Positions 16,734 through 24,936 are shown, counted from the first letter of the stretch. The stretch: DNA of 25,437 nucleotides from Sphingomonas sp. (GCA_025936675.1 JAICSX010000034.1:1-25437), one strand, 5' to 3'. The notes: a model not told the origin generated them from the sequence alone. Numbers and translations: made by a program.

Positions 16734-17588
16734 ATGATCGAAACCGAACTCTACGGGTTCATTCCAGCTGACGTGGCTGGCCCTCTCCCGACGGTCGACG
16801 TTCGCAATCCGCCGCCTCCTCGAAACACAAACTTCCCGCCGATCGAGATCCGCGACGCTCGCCAATTACAGCGCCAGGGAGAATCCGAAGCCCAATTCTT
16901 TGCCGAAAATGGGTTCGTGCTTCTCAGCCACAGGACTGTGGTCAAGGACTGGGACAATGTCCCGCAGGCTTTCTGCGACGAGATCGACGAGATCATTCGG
17001 ACGCGCCTCCTTCCCGGACGCCGCGTCGAGATTCAGCAGCGTCCGACCCCGTTGCGCCGTGGTCGCGGTACGGGGACTCCACAATATGCCCAGGGTGTCC
17101 ATTCAGATGGACCGCTCACCGCCGAACTGTACGCCGCGAATGTGGGGGCATTCGCGGGCGAGCGGGCGCGGAAATGGTGGCTCGATCGCTATTCGCGCGC
17201 CGATGTTACCGGCTTCATGTCGATCGATTTCTGGCGCGTCACCAACATGCAACGGCCGCTTCAGCACATGCCGCTCGCGCTTTGTGCACCCAAGAGTCTG
17301 CAGCGCAGCGACATCCTGCCGATGGAGTTCGTCGGAATTGCTCCCGATGGCCACGTGAGCCATCATCTGGCGCTTCGCTTCAGCGCCGCGCACCACTGGT
17401 ATTTCTATCCCGAGATGACGTGCGACGAGGTGCTCGCATTCAAGCTTTGTGAGTTTTGGAAGGATGATCCTGACGCACAGCCGCAGAACTGCTTCCACAC
17501 GGCGTTCGCCCATCCTGGAACGCCTGCTGATGCCGAGGAAAGGCAAAGCTGTGAGCATCGCGTCGGAGTTCTGGTTCTGCGCGACTGA
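16734..17588 (+). CDS. CmcJ/NvfI-family oxidoreductase
   Basis: The product is 284 residues and soluble. The family pattern is visible in its C-terminal half: PLALCAPKSLQRSDILPMEF, HHWYFYPEMTCDEVLAFK and CFHTAFAHPG. A likely iron-binding set is H123-x-D125 (VHSDGP) with H255 (HTAF). This matches the non-haem iron, 2-oxoglutarate-type arrangement I expect for CmcJ and gibberellin-desaturase-like proteins. The residue assignment is inference. CmcJ acts in cephamycin 7-alpha-methoxylation, and NvfI-type relatives oxidise other small molecules. No antibiotic gene lies nearby, so the substrate is unknown. It sits between chpT and cheA, in the same direction, with 83 bases before cheA. ATG 16734 lacks a clear Shine-Dalgarno. 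Confidence 0.8.
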   Translation: MIETELYGFIPADVAGPLPTVDVRNPPPPRNTNFPPIEIRDARQLQRQGESEAQFFAENGFVLLSHRTVVKDWDNVPQAFCDEIDEIIRTRLLPGRRVEIQQRPTPLRRGRGTGTPQYAQGVHSDGPLTAELYAANVGAFAGERARKWWLDRYSRADVTGFMSIDFWRVTNMQRPLQHMPLALCAPKSLQRSDILPMEFVGIAPDGHVSHHLALRFSAAHHWYFYPEMTCDEVLAFKLCEFWKDDPDAQPQNCFHTAFAHPGTPADAEERQSCEHRVGVLVLRD

Positions 17589-17671
17589 GCGACACAGTTT
17601 CACGGATAACGCCGCATTAACTCCTCCCCGGCATAAGCACCTCGGACCAGCGCTGAGGGGCGATTTCGCCG

Positions 17672-20017
17672 ATGGACGACCTGATTGCCGATTTCGTAGC
17701 CGAATGCCGCGAAATGCTCGAAGCTCTGGGCGGCGAGATCGTCGCGTGGGAAGCGCAGCCGGACGACCGCGCCCGGCTCGACAGCATTTTCCGCTTCGTC
17801 CACACCGTTAAAGGAAATTGTGGCTTCTTCGAATTCCCGCGGCTCGAGGCGCTGAGCCATGCCGCCGAAGATGCGCTCGCCGATTGCCGCGCGGGGCGCA
17901 GAGTGCCCGACGGAGCTCTGGTTAGCGCAGTCCTGTCTGTCATCGACCGGATCGGCGAGATGGTCGCTGCCATCGAGGCGGGCGAAGACATGCCGACCGG
18001 TGACGACAATCACCTGATCGATGCCCTTGCACCCGGCGCGGAAGGTGCCGTTGCGCCGGTCGTTGCCGCGGCCGGCGACGCTGCGACAAAGTCATCGGTC
18101 GCACCACGCACGATCCGCCTTTCGGTGGAGTTGCTCGACCGCGTGATGAGCACCGTCTCCGACATGGTGCTGGCGCGCAACGAGCTTGCCCGCCGCCTTC
18201 GCGAATCTGAAGGTGACGTCCACGTCGATGGCGCATTTGAGCGCCTCTCGTCGATCATCGCCGAGATGCGCGACGCGATCACCCGGACGCGGATGCAGCG
18301 GATCGAAAATCTGTTCGTCGGCCTTCCGCGCATGGTCCGGGATCTATCTGCGGAGCTTGGCAAGCAAGTGTTGGTCGATGTCGAGGGCGGCGACGTGGAG
18401 CTTGATCGTGAGATGATCGAGATGATCCGCGATCCGTTGACGCACATCATCCGCAATGCAGTCGACCATGGCATCGAAAAGCCGGCTGAGCGTCTTGCCG
18501 CCGGAAAGCGCGAAATCGGCGTCCTGTCGGTGTCGGCGCGCCAATCGGGCAACCAGATCCTGATCGACATCCACGACGACGGCCGCGGAATCGACGGCAA
18601 GAGGCTGGTCGAAAAGGCGATCGCCAACGGCGTCATTTCAAAGAGCGATGCGGCGGAGCTTACGCCGCGCGAGCAGTTGGCGTTGATCTTCGAGGCTGGC
18701 CTATCGACGGCCAAGGAAGTCACCGCGATCTCCGGACGCGGCGTCGGCATGGACGTCGTCCGCTCGAACGTCGAGCGGATTGGCGGAATCGTCGAGGTCG
18801 ACAGCAAGCCGGGCGAGGGGACCCGGATGACTCTGCGGGTTCCGCTCACGCTGACGATCATCCCGGCGCTCACCGTTTCCATTGCCGGCCAGCATTTCGC
18901 GATCCCGCGCTCGGCGATTGAGGAGATCGTCCGTGCCAATGGCGAAAGCGTCACGCTCGAGCATCTGGGCGGTGCCGGCGTTGCAACGATCCGCGGCCGC
19001 CGCGTACCCGAGGTTTCGCTCGCGAAGATCCTGGGTCTCGACAGCAATGTCGACGAGAAGGACCGCACCTTAATCGTGCTCCGACCCGCCGGAGGCGATG
19101 TCTACGCGCTGTCGGTCGATCGGATTCACGATCATGAGGAACTGGTGGTGAAGCCCGCCGCGCCCGCGGTCATGGCGACGGGGCTTTATGCGGGCACTAC
19201 GCTTGCCGATGACGGAAGCCCGATCCTGTTGTTTGACCCGGCGGGAATTGCCGAAGTGGGCGGCGTTCGCCTGGAGATGCAGGAACGCACTGCGCGCATT
19301 GCCGAGGGTCCCAGCGCGGAGCTCACGAAAGCAACCCCGGTATTGCTGTTCCGGGCGCTCGACGGCGGCCGCAGGGCTCTTCGCCTCGCTGTGGTCGACC
19401 GGATCGAGGAAGTTCCGTCATCCGCGGTCAAGGACACAGCTGGTCAGCTTCGCGTGCAAGTCGGCGACGCGATCCTTCCGCTCGCTGGCGCGGTCAAAGC
19501 CGAAATCGGCGAAGGAAAGGTGAGGGTTTTCCGCCTCAGCGACGGAGTTCACGAGATCGGATACGCCTTCGCTGAGGTCATCGACTTCGCGACGATCGAG
19601 CATGACGTCATCCATGCCGAGCGTCCGGGTGAGATCAGCGGCGTTTCGCTCATCAACAATGAGCCCGCCGAACTGGTCGATGCCCATTGGCTCTTCTCCA
19701 ACCACGTCGGCGCCGCGGTGCGCAGGACCGAGCAGCGGGTGTGCCTGGTGCCCGTATGGGATCCGTGGATGCAGAACATGCTTCGCCCGCTGGTCGAGGC
19801 CGCTGGGTATCGCGTCATCGACGACCCGCAGGACGAAGCTGCGGACGTCGTCATCGCCAGCCTTGGCGAAGAGTTGCCGGAAGATGCGAGCGGCAAGACC
19901 ATTTGGCTCCGAAGCGAGCCTGAGTCCGCCGGGAAGAAGGACCAAAGCATCTATCGCTATGACCGGGCAGCCTTGCTGATGGCGCTCAAGACCGCCGGTG
20001 GGGGGAGGGGCAAGTGA
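17672..20017 (+). CDS. cheA: Chemotaxis histidine kinase CheA with C-terminal pseudo-receiver
   Basis: The product is 781 residues. The Hpt domain has phosphorylated H44 in FRFVHTVKGNCGFFEF. Only a ~25-residue Ala-rich linker separates it from the dimerisation helices (IRLSVELLDRVMSTVSDMVL, from ~148), so the P2 docking domain is missing. The ATPase domain has N box HIIRNAVDHGIEKP (~258), G1 DDGRGID (~302) and G2 GRGVGMDVV (~355). The CheW-like P5 begins near 399. A second CheW-like region spans ~555-680. A receiver-like end follows (VWDPWMQNMLRPLVEAAGYRV, ~690-781) in which the phosphoacceptor Asp and the conserved Lys are absent. It phosphorylates CheY and CheB when signalled by receptors. 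ATG 17672 has GAGGGG eleven bases upstream. Its stop overlaps the cheW start. Confidence 0.93.
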   Translation: MDDLIADFVAECREMLEALGGEIVAWEAQPDDRARLDSIFRFVHTVKGNCGFFEFPRLEALSHAAEDALADCRAGRRVPDGALVSAVLSVIDRIGEMVAAIEAGEDMPTGDDNHLIDALAPGAEGAVAPVVAAAGDAATKSSVAPRTIRLSVELLDRVMSTVSDMVLARNELARRLRESEGDVHVDGAFERLSSIIAEMRDAITRTRMQRIENLFVGLPRMVRDLSAELGKQVLVDVEGGDVELDREMIEMIRDPLTHIIRNAVDHGIEKPAERLAAGKREIGVLSVSARQSGNQILIDIHDDGRGIDGKRLVEKAIANGVISKSDAAELTPREQLALIFEAGLSTAKEVTAISGRGVGMDVVRSNVERIGGIVEVDSKPGEGTRMTLRVPLTLTIIPALTVSIAGQHFAIPRSAIEEIVRANGESVTLEHLGGAGVATIRGRRVPEVSLAKILGLDSNVDEKDRTLIVLRPAGGDVYALSVDRIHDHEELVVKPAAPAVMATGLYAGTTLADDGSPILLFDPAGIAEVGGVRLEMQERTARIAEGPSAELTKATPVLLFRALDGGRRALRLAVVDRIEEVPSSAVKDTAGQLRVQVGDAILPLAGAVKAEIGEGKVRVFRLSDGVHEIGYAFAEVIDFATIEHDVIHAERPGEISGVSLINNEPAELVDAHWLFSNHVGAAVRRTEQRVCLVPVWDPWMQNMLRPLVEAAGYRVIDDPQDEAADVVIASLGEELPEDASGKTIWLRSEPESAGKKDQSIYRYDRAALLMALKTAGGGRGK

Positions 20018-20454
20018 AAGAGCTATTGCTGATCGTCACGATCGCGAACGAACGCGTTGCGCTTCCTGCCGCGGCGGTGGAATCGGTCGTCGAGCTTGAT
20101 GCGCTGACCCCGGTGCCGCGTGCGGCTCGACATGTTGCCGGCCTTTCGGCTCTCCGCAGCCGAGTGCTGACGGTGATCGACTGCATGCGTTCGCTCGAGC
20201 TCGGTACCACCGATTGTTCGGACGGGATTCGCGAAGCTGCGGTCGTGGAGCTCGATGGTCACCATTACGCGCTGATCGTCGACCTCGTCGAAGACGTGGT
20301 CGAGGCTCTGTCGGATCCTGCGCCCGTTCGTGCCTCAATGGGCGCCGGCTGGGAGCGGGTGTCGCAAGGCATGGTGGAAACGGAGCAAGGGCCTTTGTTG
20401 CTGGTCGACGTCGCGGCGCTCGTCGCGGGCGTTGCCGATGCCAAGGCGGCTTAA
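20014..20454 (+). CDS. cheW: Chemotaxis coupling protein CheW
   Basis: The product is 146 residues, a single CheW fold that links receptors to CheA at the membrane array. It shows the beta-rich pattern LLIVTIANERVALPAAAVESVVE, the ligand-loop region VPRAARHVAGLSALRSRVLTVIDC (the family's P-x-x-x-x-G-x-x-x-x-R-G-x-x-x-P-V-x-D pattern with substitutions), and YALIVDLVEDVVE. The start is GTG 20014, with a strong GGGGGAGGGG just before it, and it shares GTGA with the cheA stop, so the two are translationally coupled. The 58-base gap to cheY contains a small inverted repeat. Confidence 0.9.
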   Translation: MKELLLIVTIANERVALPAAAVESVVELDALTPVPRAARHVAGLSALRSRVLTVIDCMRSLELGTTDCSDGIREAAVVELDGHHYALIVDLVEDVVEALSDPAPVRASMGAGWERVSQGMVETEQGPLLLVDVAALVAGVADAKAA

Positions 20455-20512
20455 GCTCTTCGTTACCCTTATCGTTTAGTAACGTGCCCATCGAAGCGGG
20501 GAAGCTCCAGGC

Positions 20513-20878
20513 ATGAAAAGCTGTTTGATCGTCGATGACTCCAAGGTGATCCGCAAGGTCGCGAGACACATTTTGGAGACGCTCGAATTCGAGGTCGATG
20601 AGGCCGGTGACGGCCAGGAAGCCTTGTCCCGCTGTGAAGCCAAGATGCCCGATGTGGTGCTTCTCGATTGGAACATGCCCGTGATGAGTGGCATGGAGTT
20701 TCTGCGTTTGCTTCGGCAGCGCGGCCACGGCGATCAGCCGAAGGTCGTGTTCTGCACCACCGAAAATGACATGGCGCATATCCGCGCTGCGCTCGAAGCG
20801 GGCGCGGACGAATATGTCATGAAGCCCTTCGACCGCGAAACGCTCCACATCAAGCTCCAGCTCGTCGGCGTCGCCTGA
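20513..20878 (+). CDS. cheY: Chemotaxis response regulator CheY
   Basis: The product is 121 residues, a stand-alone receiver domain. The acidic pair D8/D9 (LIVDDSK), phosphoacceptor D52 (VLLDWNMP), the switch Thr region FCTTEND (T82/T83) and K104 (VMKPF) are all in place, so phosphorylation by CheA should work. Phosphorylated CheY normally acts on the flagellar switch, or on other outputs in non-flagellar pathways. ATG 20513 has GGGGAAG upstream. There is a short gap of 11 bases to cheB, which suggests one operon. Confidence 0.93.
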   Translation: MKSCLIVDDSKVIRKVARHILETLEFEVDEAGDGQEALSRCEAKMPDVVLLDWNMPVMSGMEFLRLLRQRGHGDQPKVVFCTTENDMAHIRAALEAGADEYVMKPFDRETLHIKLQLVGVA

Positions 20879-20889
20879 GAGGCCGGATC

Positions 20890-22011
20890 ATGGAGCGGGC
20901 GCTCGCCAGATCGCGGGACCGCTTTTCGGAGACCCGCTCGGCCAACCGGCGCAGGATCCGGCTGATGATCGTCGATGATTCGACGGTCGCTCGAGCGGTT
21001 CTGTCGCGGATGGTCGAGACCGACCCTTCCTTCGAGATCACCGCCGTCGCCGGAACTGCAGAAGACGCGATCGAGGCGCTCGCCGAATGCCGCGTCGACA
21101 TTGTCGTGCTCGACCTCGAAATGCCGGGCGCCGGCGGATTGAAGTCGATCCCGCGGATCATCGCTGCGGCCGGAGGCGCCAAGGTCATGATCGTCTCGTC
21201 GGTTGCCGAAGATGGTGCCGAACAGACGGTCGCGGCGCTCGGGCTCGGCGCCGCCGATACGATGCCGAAGCCGGGGACAGGCCGGTTTAACGGCAAGTTT
21301 TCCGAAGTCCTGCTGAGCAAGCTAAAGGCGCTTGGCTACGCGGCGGAGCCGATTGCGGAACGAGCCCCAGCAAAGAACGACGACGGCTATTTATACCTTC
21401 GAGCGACGCCCACCGATCCAATCGACATATTGGCGATTGGCGCATCGACCGGTGGAATCCACGCCGTCGGGGCGCTGTTCAGCAATTTGCCCAAGCGGAT
21501 CGGCGTGCCGATCCTGGTCACGCAACATTTGCCCGTTCCCTTCATGAGCGTTTTCGCGCGTCAGCTCGGCGTCGTTGCCGGCCGCGAAACCCTGGTTGCG
21601 GAAGAGGGCATGGAGCTGGCGCCCGACCGCATTCTCGTCGCGCCAGGCGATGCGCATCTGACCCTCGATCCGACGCCAGCAGGACCGGTCGTCCGGCTGA
21701 CCAAGGGCCGAAGCAGCAGCGGCTGCATGCCCTCACTCGATCCGATGTTCGCCTCCGTGGGGGCCATTTTCGGCGCGGGTGCGCTTGGGGTCGTTCTAAC
21801 CGGAATCGGACGCGACGGTGTCGAAGGGTCGACCCGGCTGGTGGCCTGCGGCGGTTCGATCATCGCCCAGGACGAGGCGAGCTGCGCGGTATGGGGAATG
21901 CCGCGCGCTGTTCTCGAAGCGGGCCTCGCGTCAGCGGTACTGTCGCCGGAAAAAATCGCCCGCCGGATTGCCTCGCGTACAGAGGAATGCCCACGTGCAA
22001 ATAAGCGATAG
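20890..22011 (+). CDS. cheB: Chemotaxis protein-glutamate methylesterase CheB
   Basis: The product is 373 residues. It removes methyl groups from receptor glutamates, and deamidates glutamines, to reset sensitivity. An N-terminal basic leader of ~18 residues precedes the receiver domain (LMIVDDSTVAR, phosphoacceptor D75 in VVLDLEMP). A linker leads to the esterase domain with catalytic S186 (GASTGG), H213 (TQHLP) and D309 (TGIGRDG). The last motif has Arg where the common form has Met/Ser (GMGxDG), which I judge harmless. ATG 20890 has GAGAGG seven bases upstream. Its 3' end overlaps the cheR start by 17 bases. Confidence 0.94.
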   Translation: MERALARSRDRFSETRSANRRRIRLMIVDDSTVARAVLSRMVETDPSFEITAVAGTAEDAIEALAECRVDIVVLDLEMPGAGGLKSIPRIIAAAGGAKVMIVSSVAEDGAEQTVAALGLGAADTMPKPGTGRFNGKFSEVLLSKLKALGYAAEPIAERAPAKNDDGYLYLRATPTDPIDILAIGASTGGIHAVGALFSNLPKRIGVPILVTQHLPVPFMSVFARQLGVVAGRETLVAEEGMELAPDRILVAPGDAHLTLDPTPAGPVVRLTKGRSSSGCMPSLDPMFASVGAIFGAGALGVVLTGIGRDGVEGSTRLVACGGSIIAQDEASCAVWGMPRAVLEAGLASAVLSPEKIARRIASRTEECPRANKR

Positions 22012-22870
22012 TTCCAGCCGCATCCTCGCGGGATTGCTCGAGGCACGTACCGGCCAGCAGCTGACGATGAGCCGGCGATGGCGGATCGAGACTGCGCTCG
22101 CCGCACTTCTGCGCGAGCGCGGCATCTCCACCCTCGACGAACTCATCACCATTCTCGTCATGGGCAAGGAGCCGAGCTTGTCGCAACAGGTCGTCGAAGC
22201 CTTGCTCAACAACGAAACCTATTTCTTCCGCGACCGGGCGCCGTTCGACGTCCTTCAGCGCCATGCGCTGGTCGAGCTATCGCAGCGCCGAGCCAAGTCG
22301 AAGCGCCTCCGGATCTGGTCGGCCGGATGCTCGACTGGGCAGGAAGTCTATTCGCTGTCCATGCTGTTCGCCGAAGAGCCGGAGAAATGGCGCGGCTGGA
22401 CCATCGACATCCTGGGCACGGACGTGTCAACCGGCTGCATCGATCGCGCTCGGGCCGGTGCCTACAGCCAGTTCGAGGTTCAGCGCGGCCTTGGTATCAA
22501 CCAGATGATCCGCTGGTTCGAGGAGACGCCGGATGGATGGCGCGCTGTCGAGCCGCTGCGGAAGCCCGTGCGCTTCCAGGTCCACAACATCCTGGAGCCT
22601 GCGCCCCATCCCGGCGATTTCGACATTGTCCTGTGCCGCAACGTCCTGCTGTATCTCAGCCCCGAGAAGAAGACGCTCGCGTTCGAGCGGATCGCTGGAG
22701 CCATGGCCGAGGACGGCTGGCTGATGCTCGGCGCTGGCGAAACGGTGATCGGCCAGACCGGCAAGCTCGGATCCGACATCAATGCACGCGGCCTTTATCG
22801 CCTCGTTGGAGACGGCAATCGCGTTGAAAAACGCGCAGGGCCAGACCGCCGCTCCGCAACGGGGGCTTGA
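21995..22870 (+). CDS. cheR: Chemotaxis protein-glutamate O-methyltransferase CheR
   Basis: The product is 291 residues. It methylates receptor glutamates using S-adenosylmethionine. The N-terminal helical domain (RILAGLLEARTGQQLTMSRRWRI) and NNETYFFRDRAPFDVL are typical. The SAM-binding loop is IWSAGCSTGQEVYSLSML, and the post-motif is IVLCRNVLLYLSPE. The tail has no extra repeats. The start is taken as GTG 21995 because AGAGGA lies eight bases upstream and the family N-terminus begins there. The frame runs open earlier inside cheB, but that stretch is not CheR-like. It overlaps cheB by 17 bases, so expression is probably coupled. Confidence 0.93.
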   Translation: MQISDSSSRILAGLLEARTGQQLTMSRRWRIETALAALLRERGISTLDELITILVMGKEPSLSQQVVEALLNNETYFFRDRAPFDVLQRHALVELSQRRAKSKRLRIWSAGCSTGQEVYSLSMLFAEEPEKWRGWTIDILGTDVSTGCIDRARAGAYSQFEVQRGLGINQMIRWFEETPDGWRAVEPLRKPVRFQVHNILEPAPHPGDFDIVLCRNVLLYLSPEKKTLAFERIAGAMAEDGWLMLGAGETVIGQTGKLGSDINARGLYRLVGDGNRVEKRAGPDRRSATGA

Positions 22871-22896
22871 CCGCAACAGCCGTCTCATGCGCCTTA

Positions 22897-23589
22897 GTGC
22901 GCGTGGAGCTGGATTTCATCGAGAGACCGTCGCCGAATTTCGATGATCGGGAGCTGCCGGTCTCGATGATCGTGCTTCACTATACCGGGATGCCCGACGC
23001 CGAAGGCGCGCTCGATCGCCTGACGTCCCCGGAAGCCAAGGTCTCGTGTCACTATCTCGTCGATGAAGACGGGAGCGTGTACCGGCTCGTCGACGAGCGG
23101 AAGCGCGCGTGGCATGCAGGCAAGTCGCGCTGGCGGGGCGTCAGCGACGTCAATTCGGCGAGCGTCGGCATCGAGATCGTCAATCCCGGCCATGAGTTCG
23201 GCTACCGGCCGTTCCCCGACGAGCAGATCGCGTCGCTGATCCCGCTCGTCGCCGACATCAAGGAGCGGCACGGCATCGGCCGCGGCAACGTCGTCGGCCA
23301 TTCCGACGTCGCGCCCGCGCGCAAGGAGGACCCCGGCGAGCTGTTCCCGTGGCACGCGCTCGCCAAGCGCCGCCTCGCGCTCCCGAGCCCCACGCGCGAC
23401 CTCATCGACCCGTACTGGACCGACGCCGGCTTCCTTCTGGCGCTCGAGCGGTTCGGTTATGACGTGACCGATCCGCAGAAGGCGGTGATTGCCTTCCAGC
23501 GGCGGTTCCGTCCCGATCTCATCGACGGACTTATCGACGGCGAATGCCGGGCAAAGCTGCTCGCGCTGCTGCTTCCGCGCCCGCAGTAG
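22897..23589 (+). CDS. N-acetylmuramoyl-L-alanine amidase, AmpD-like (Amidase_2)
   Basis: The product is about 230 residues. It cuts the bond between muramic acid and the peptide stem. Zinc-site landmarks are H in MIVLHYTGM and H/D in VVGHSDVAPARKEDPGELFPW. YLVDEDGSVYRLVDERKRAWHAGKSRW and SVGIEIVNPGHEF are classic for the AmpD/AmiD group. About 60 residues at the end look like a peptidoglycan-binding helical domain (LALERFGYDV, QRRFRPDLIDG). No signal peptide is seen, which favours cytoplasmic muropeptide recycling, though the binding domain is more common in AmiD-like forms. The start is uncertain: TTG 22867 overlaps the cheR stop (TTGA), and GTG 22897 or 22903 is closer to the family core. 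Confidence 0.87.
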   Translation: MRVELDFIERPSPNFDDRELPVSMIVLHYTGMPDAEGALDRLTSPEAKVSCHYLVDEDGSVYRLVDERKRAWHAGKSRWRGVSDVNSASVGIEIVNPGHEFGYRPFPDEQIASLIPLVADIKERHGIGRGNVVGHSDVAPARKEDPGELFPWHALAKRRLALPSPTRDLIDPYWTDAGFLLALERFGYDVTDPQKAVIAFQRRFRPDLIDGLIDGECRAKLLALLLPRPQ

Positions 23590-23593
23590 CGCG

Positions 23594-23613
23594 GAGTGTC
23601 TGCTTTCGACCCA
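23594..23613. repeat. Degenerate half copy of a sphingomonad-type palindromic repeat
   Basis: The stretch GTGTCTGCTTTCGACCCA closely resembles the left arm and loop of the full palindrome at 24041-24074. The right arm has decayed into CCTGCCGTTT-like sequence. It lies just left of the small exported-protein gene. Similarity to repeats common in sphingomonad genomes is from memory. Confidence 0.5.
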
Positions 23614-23648
23614 TTCCTGCCGTTTCCGTTTGGAGCTACGAAAGCACG

Positions 23649-24038
23649 ATGAGGACCGTCGTTTTCATCACGCCGATACTGATGCTCCTAACAGCGGCGA
23701 GCAGCCCGTCTGACGCTTGGCATGAGTGGACGACCGAGCTTCACCGCGAATGTCCTTCCCGCAATGTTGAGATGATGGCCGATGAAGGATTTCTCGATTT
23801 CCTCGACCAGTTCTCCCGGACGCTGCCACGATCGACAAGACAGCGTTTCGACCGCGTCGCTGACATTGGCCGACAATGCGCCAAGGAGCAGCTCGGCTTC
23901 TACTGCGACATGGGCCAGAGCCTCTTTGCCGCACAAAAACTGGGATTGATGCACAAGATAGTTTCGTTCGGCTGCCACACGGTCAAATGCGAGGAACCGG
24001 CACTGTGCAGTCGTTTTCCTGGACGTCGGCCCGGCTAG
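23649..24038 (+). CDS. Small exported six-cysteine protein of unknown function
   Basis: From ATG 23649 the product is 129 residues. Residues 1-23 (MRTVVFITPILMLLTAASSP, then SDA) form a good Sec signal peptide with likely cleavage after Ala23. The mature part has six cysteines at 35, 77, 86, 109, 114 and 120, enough for three disulfides in the periplasm or outside. It is otherwise helical and charged, with FLDFLDQFSRTLPRSTRQRFDRV. I recognise no domain. The frame is open further left to 23544, but the signal peptide settles the start. No good ribosome site is visible, so translation may be weak. It sits between a degenerate and a full copy of the same repeat, in an otherwise ordinary neighbourhood. 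Confidence 0.65.
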   Translation: MRTVVFITPILMLLTAASSPSDAWHEWTTELHRECPSRNVEMMADEGFLDFLDQFSRTLPRSTRQRFDRVADIGRQCAKEQLGFYCDMGQSLFAAQKLGLMHKIVSFGCHTVKCEEPALCSRFPGRRPG

Positions 24039-24040
24039 TG

Positions 24041-24074
24041 CGAATGTCAGCTTTCCACCCAAAGCAGACATTCG
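24041..24074. repeat. REP-like palindrome between convergent genes
   Basis: Arms of 14 bases (24041-24054, CGAATGTCAGCTTT; 24061-24074, AAAGCAGACATTCG) pair with one A-A mismatch around a CCACCC loop. It sits in the 63-base gap between the convergent exported-protein gene and the GAF gene. It could form a hairpin in either transcript and help end both. A related degenerate copy lies at 23594-23613. Confidence 0.7.
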
Positions 24075-24101
24075 GCACAAGGCGTGCGGCCGGTTGAGAG
24101 C

Positions 24102-24827
24102 CTAATCTCCGGCTTCGGAAGTCATTGCCAGATGCCGCCGCACCACTTTCGCCAGCCTGTTGCCGGCCTCGACGACCGCGTCGACCGCCTCCTGGCCTTC
24201 GGCGTCTAAAGTTGCAGCCTCAAGGCTGATCGCAGTGGCGATGGCCTGGAGCGCAGTGACCTGCCTCGGCAAGAGATCGGACATTCCCGATGCTGCCGCC
24301 GGATCGCGGGCCCAGGCGATCGCCTGTGCGACCTTATCGGTAATGATCTCGATCGCGTTGAGCTCATCCTTCGCGGGACCGCTGATGGTGCGGTGATAAA
24401 TGGCGAATGTGCCCATGACATCGCCGCCGTCCTGCCTGATCGGGGTCGACCAGCAGGATCTGAGACCGTGCGGAAGTGCCACTTCGCGATCAGCCGCCCA
24501 CAATGGATCAGTCGCAATATCGCTCACGTAAACCGGCCGCCCGAGATAGGCGGCAGTACCGCATGAGCCGGCAGCGGGGCCAATCTCGGCTCCGTCGATC
24601 GCTTCCCGGTATTCCAGCGGCAGGCTTGGAGCCGCACCATGCGTAAGATGCTTTCCGTCAGGACTGAGCAGCAGGATGGAAGTGAGGATCTCGCCATCCG
24701 ACATCTGCTCGACGGTCAGCAAATGCTTGTTGAGGATCTCTTCAAGGCTGTCGCCGTGCCTAAGCTCGGAAATGACATCTAGCTGGCGAAGGTCGAGCGC
24801 CTGCTGCAGTCCGGCCAGAAAAGACAT
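24102..24827 (-). CDS. GAF-domain protein
   Basis: The product is 241 residues and soluble. About residues 20-170 form a GAF sensor domain: ILTSILLLSPDGKHLTHGAAPSLP, then IGPAAGSCGTAAYLGRPVYVSDIATDPLW, RSCWSTPI and MGTFAIYHR. This is the typical order for GAF domains that bind small ligands or cofactors. The remaining helical tail (QVTALQAIATAISLEAATL) shows no kinase, cyclase or DNA-binding motif, so the output is unknown. SCGTAAYLGRPVYVSDI resembles GAF domains found before sensor kinases. ATG 24827 has a clear GGGAGGG upstream. It is convergent with the six-cysteine gene and divergent from the RNase P RNA. Confidence 0.85.
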   Translation of the reverse strand: MSFLAGLQQALDLRQLDVISELRHGDSLEEILNKHLLTVEQMSDGEILTSILLLSPDGKHLTHGAAPSLPLEYREAIDGAEIGPAAGSCGTAAYLGRPVYVSDIATDPLWAADREVALPHGLRSCWSTPIRQDGGDVMGTFAIYHRTISGPAKDELNAIEIITDKVAQAIAWARDPAAASGMSDLLPRQVTALQAIATAISLEAATLDAEGQEAVDAVVEAGNRLAKVVRRHLAMTSEAGD

Positions 24828-24924
24828 TCAGCCCTCCCGCGTTGGAATTGCGCCGCCGATTTACCGCAGCAGCGGCCATCTACAAAGCGCACGATGACTG
24901 ACTCGAACAAATCGGAGCTTTTCC

Positions 24925-24930
24925 CTATAT
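24925..24930 (+). promoter_or_regulatory. Possible -10 element of the RNase P RNA gene
   Basis: CTATAT lies about seven bases before the predicted 5' end of the RNA, the right distance for a -10 box. The expected -35 position (near 24902) reads CTCGAA, a poor match, so this is tentative. Confidence 0.35.
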
Positions 24931-24936
24931 GCCTCC

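Noticed and set aside
18010..19068. 352-residue frame opposite cheA
   Set aside because: A Ser/Arg-rich shadow of the cheA reading frame with no domain.
20461..20484. CGTTAC/GTAACG inverted repeat between cheW and cheY
   Set aside because: A six-bp stem with a 12-base AT-rich loop is too weak to call a terminator, and the genes look like one operon.
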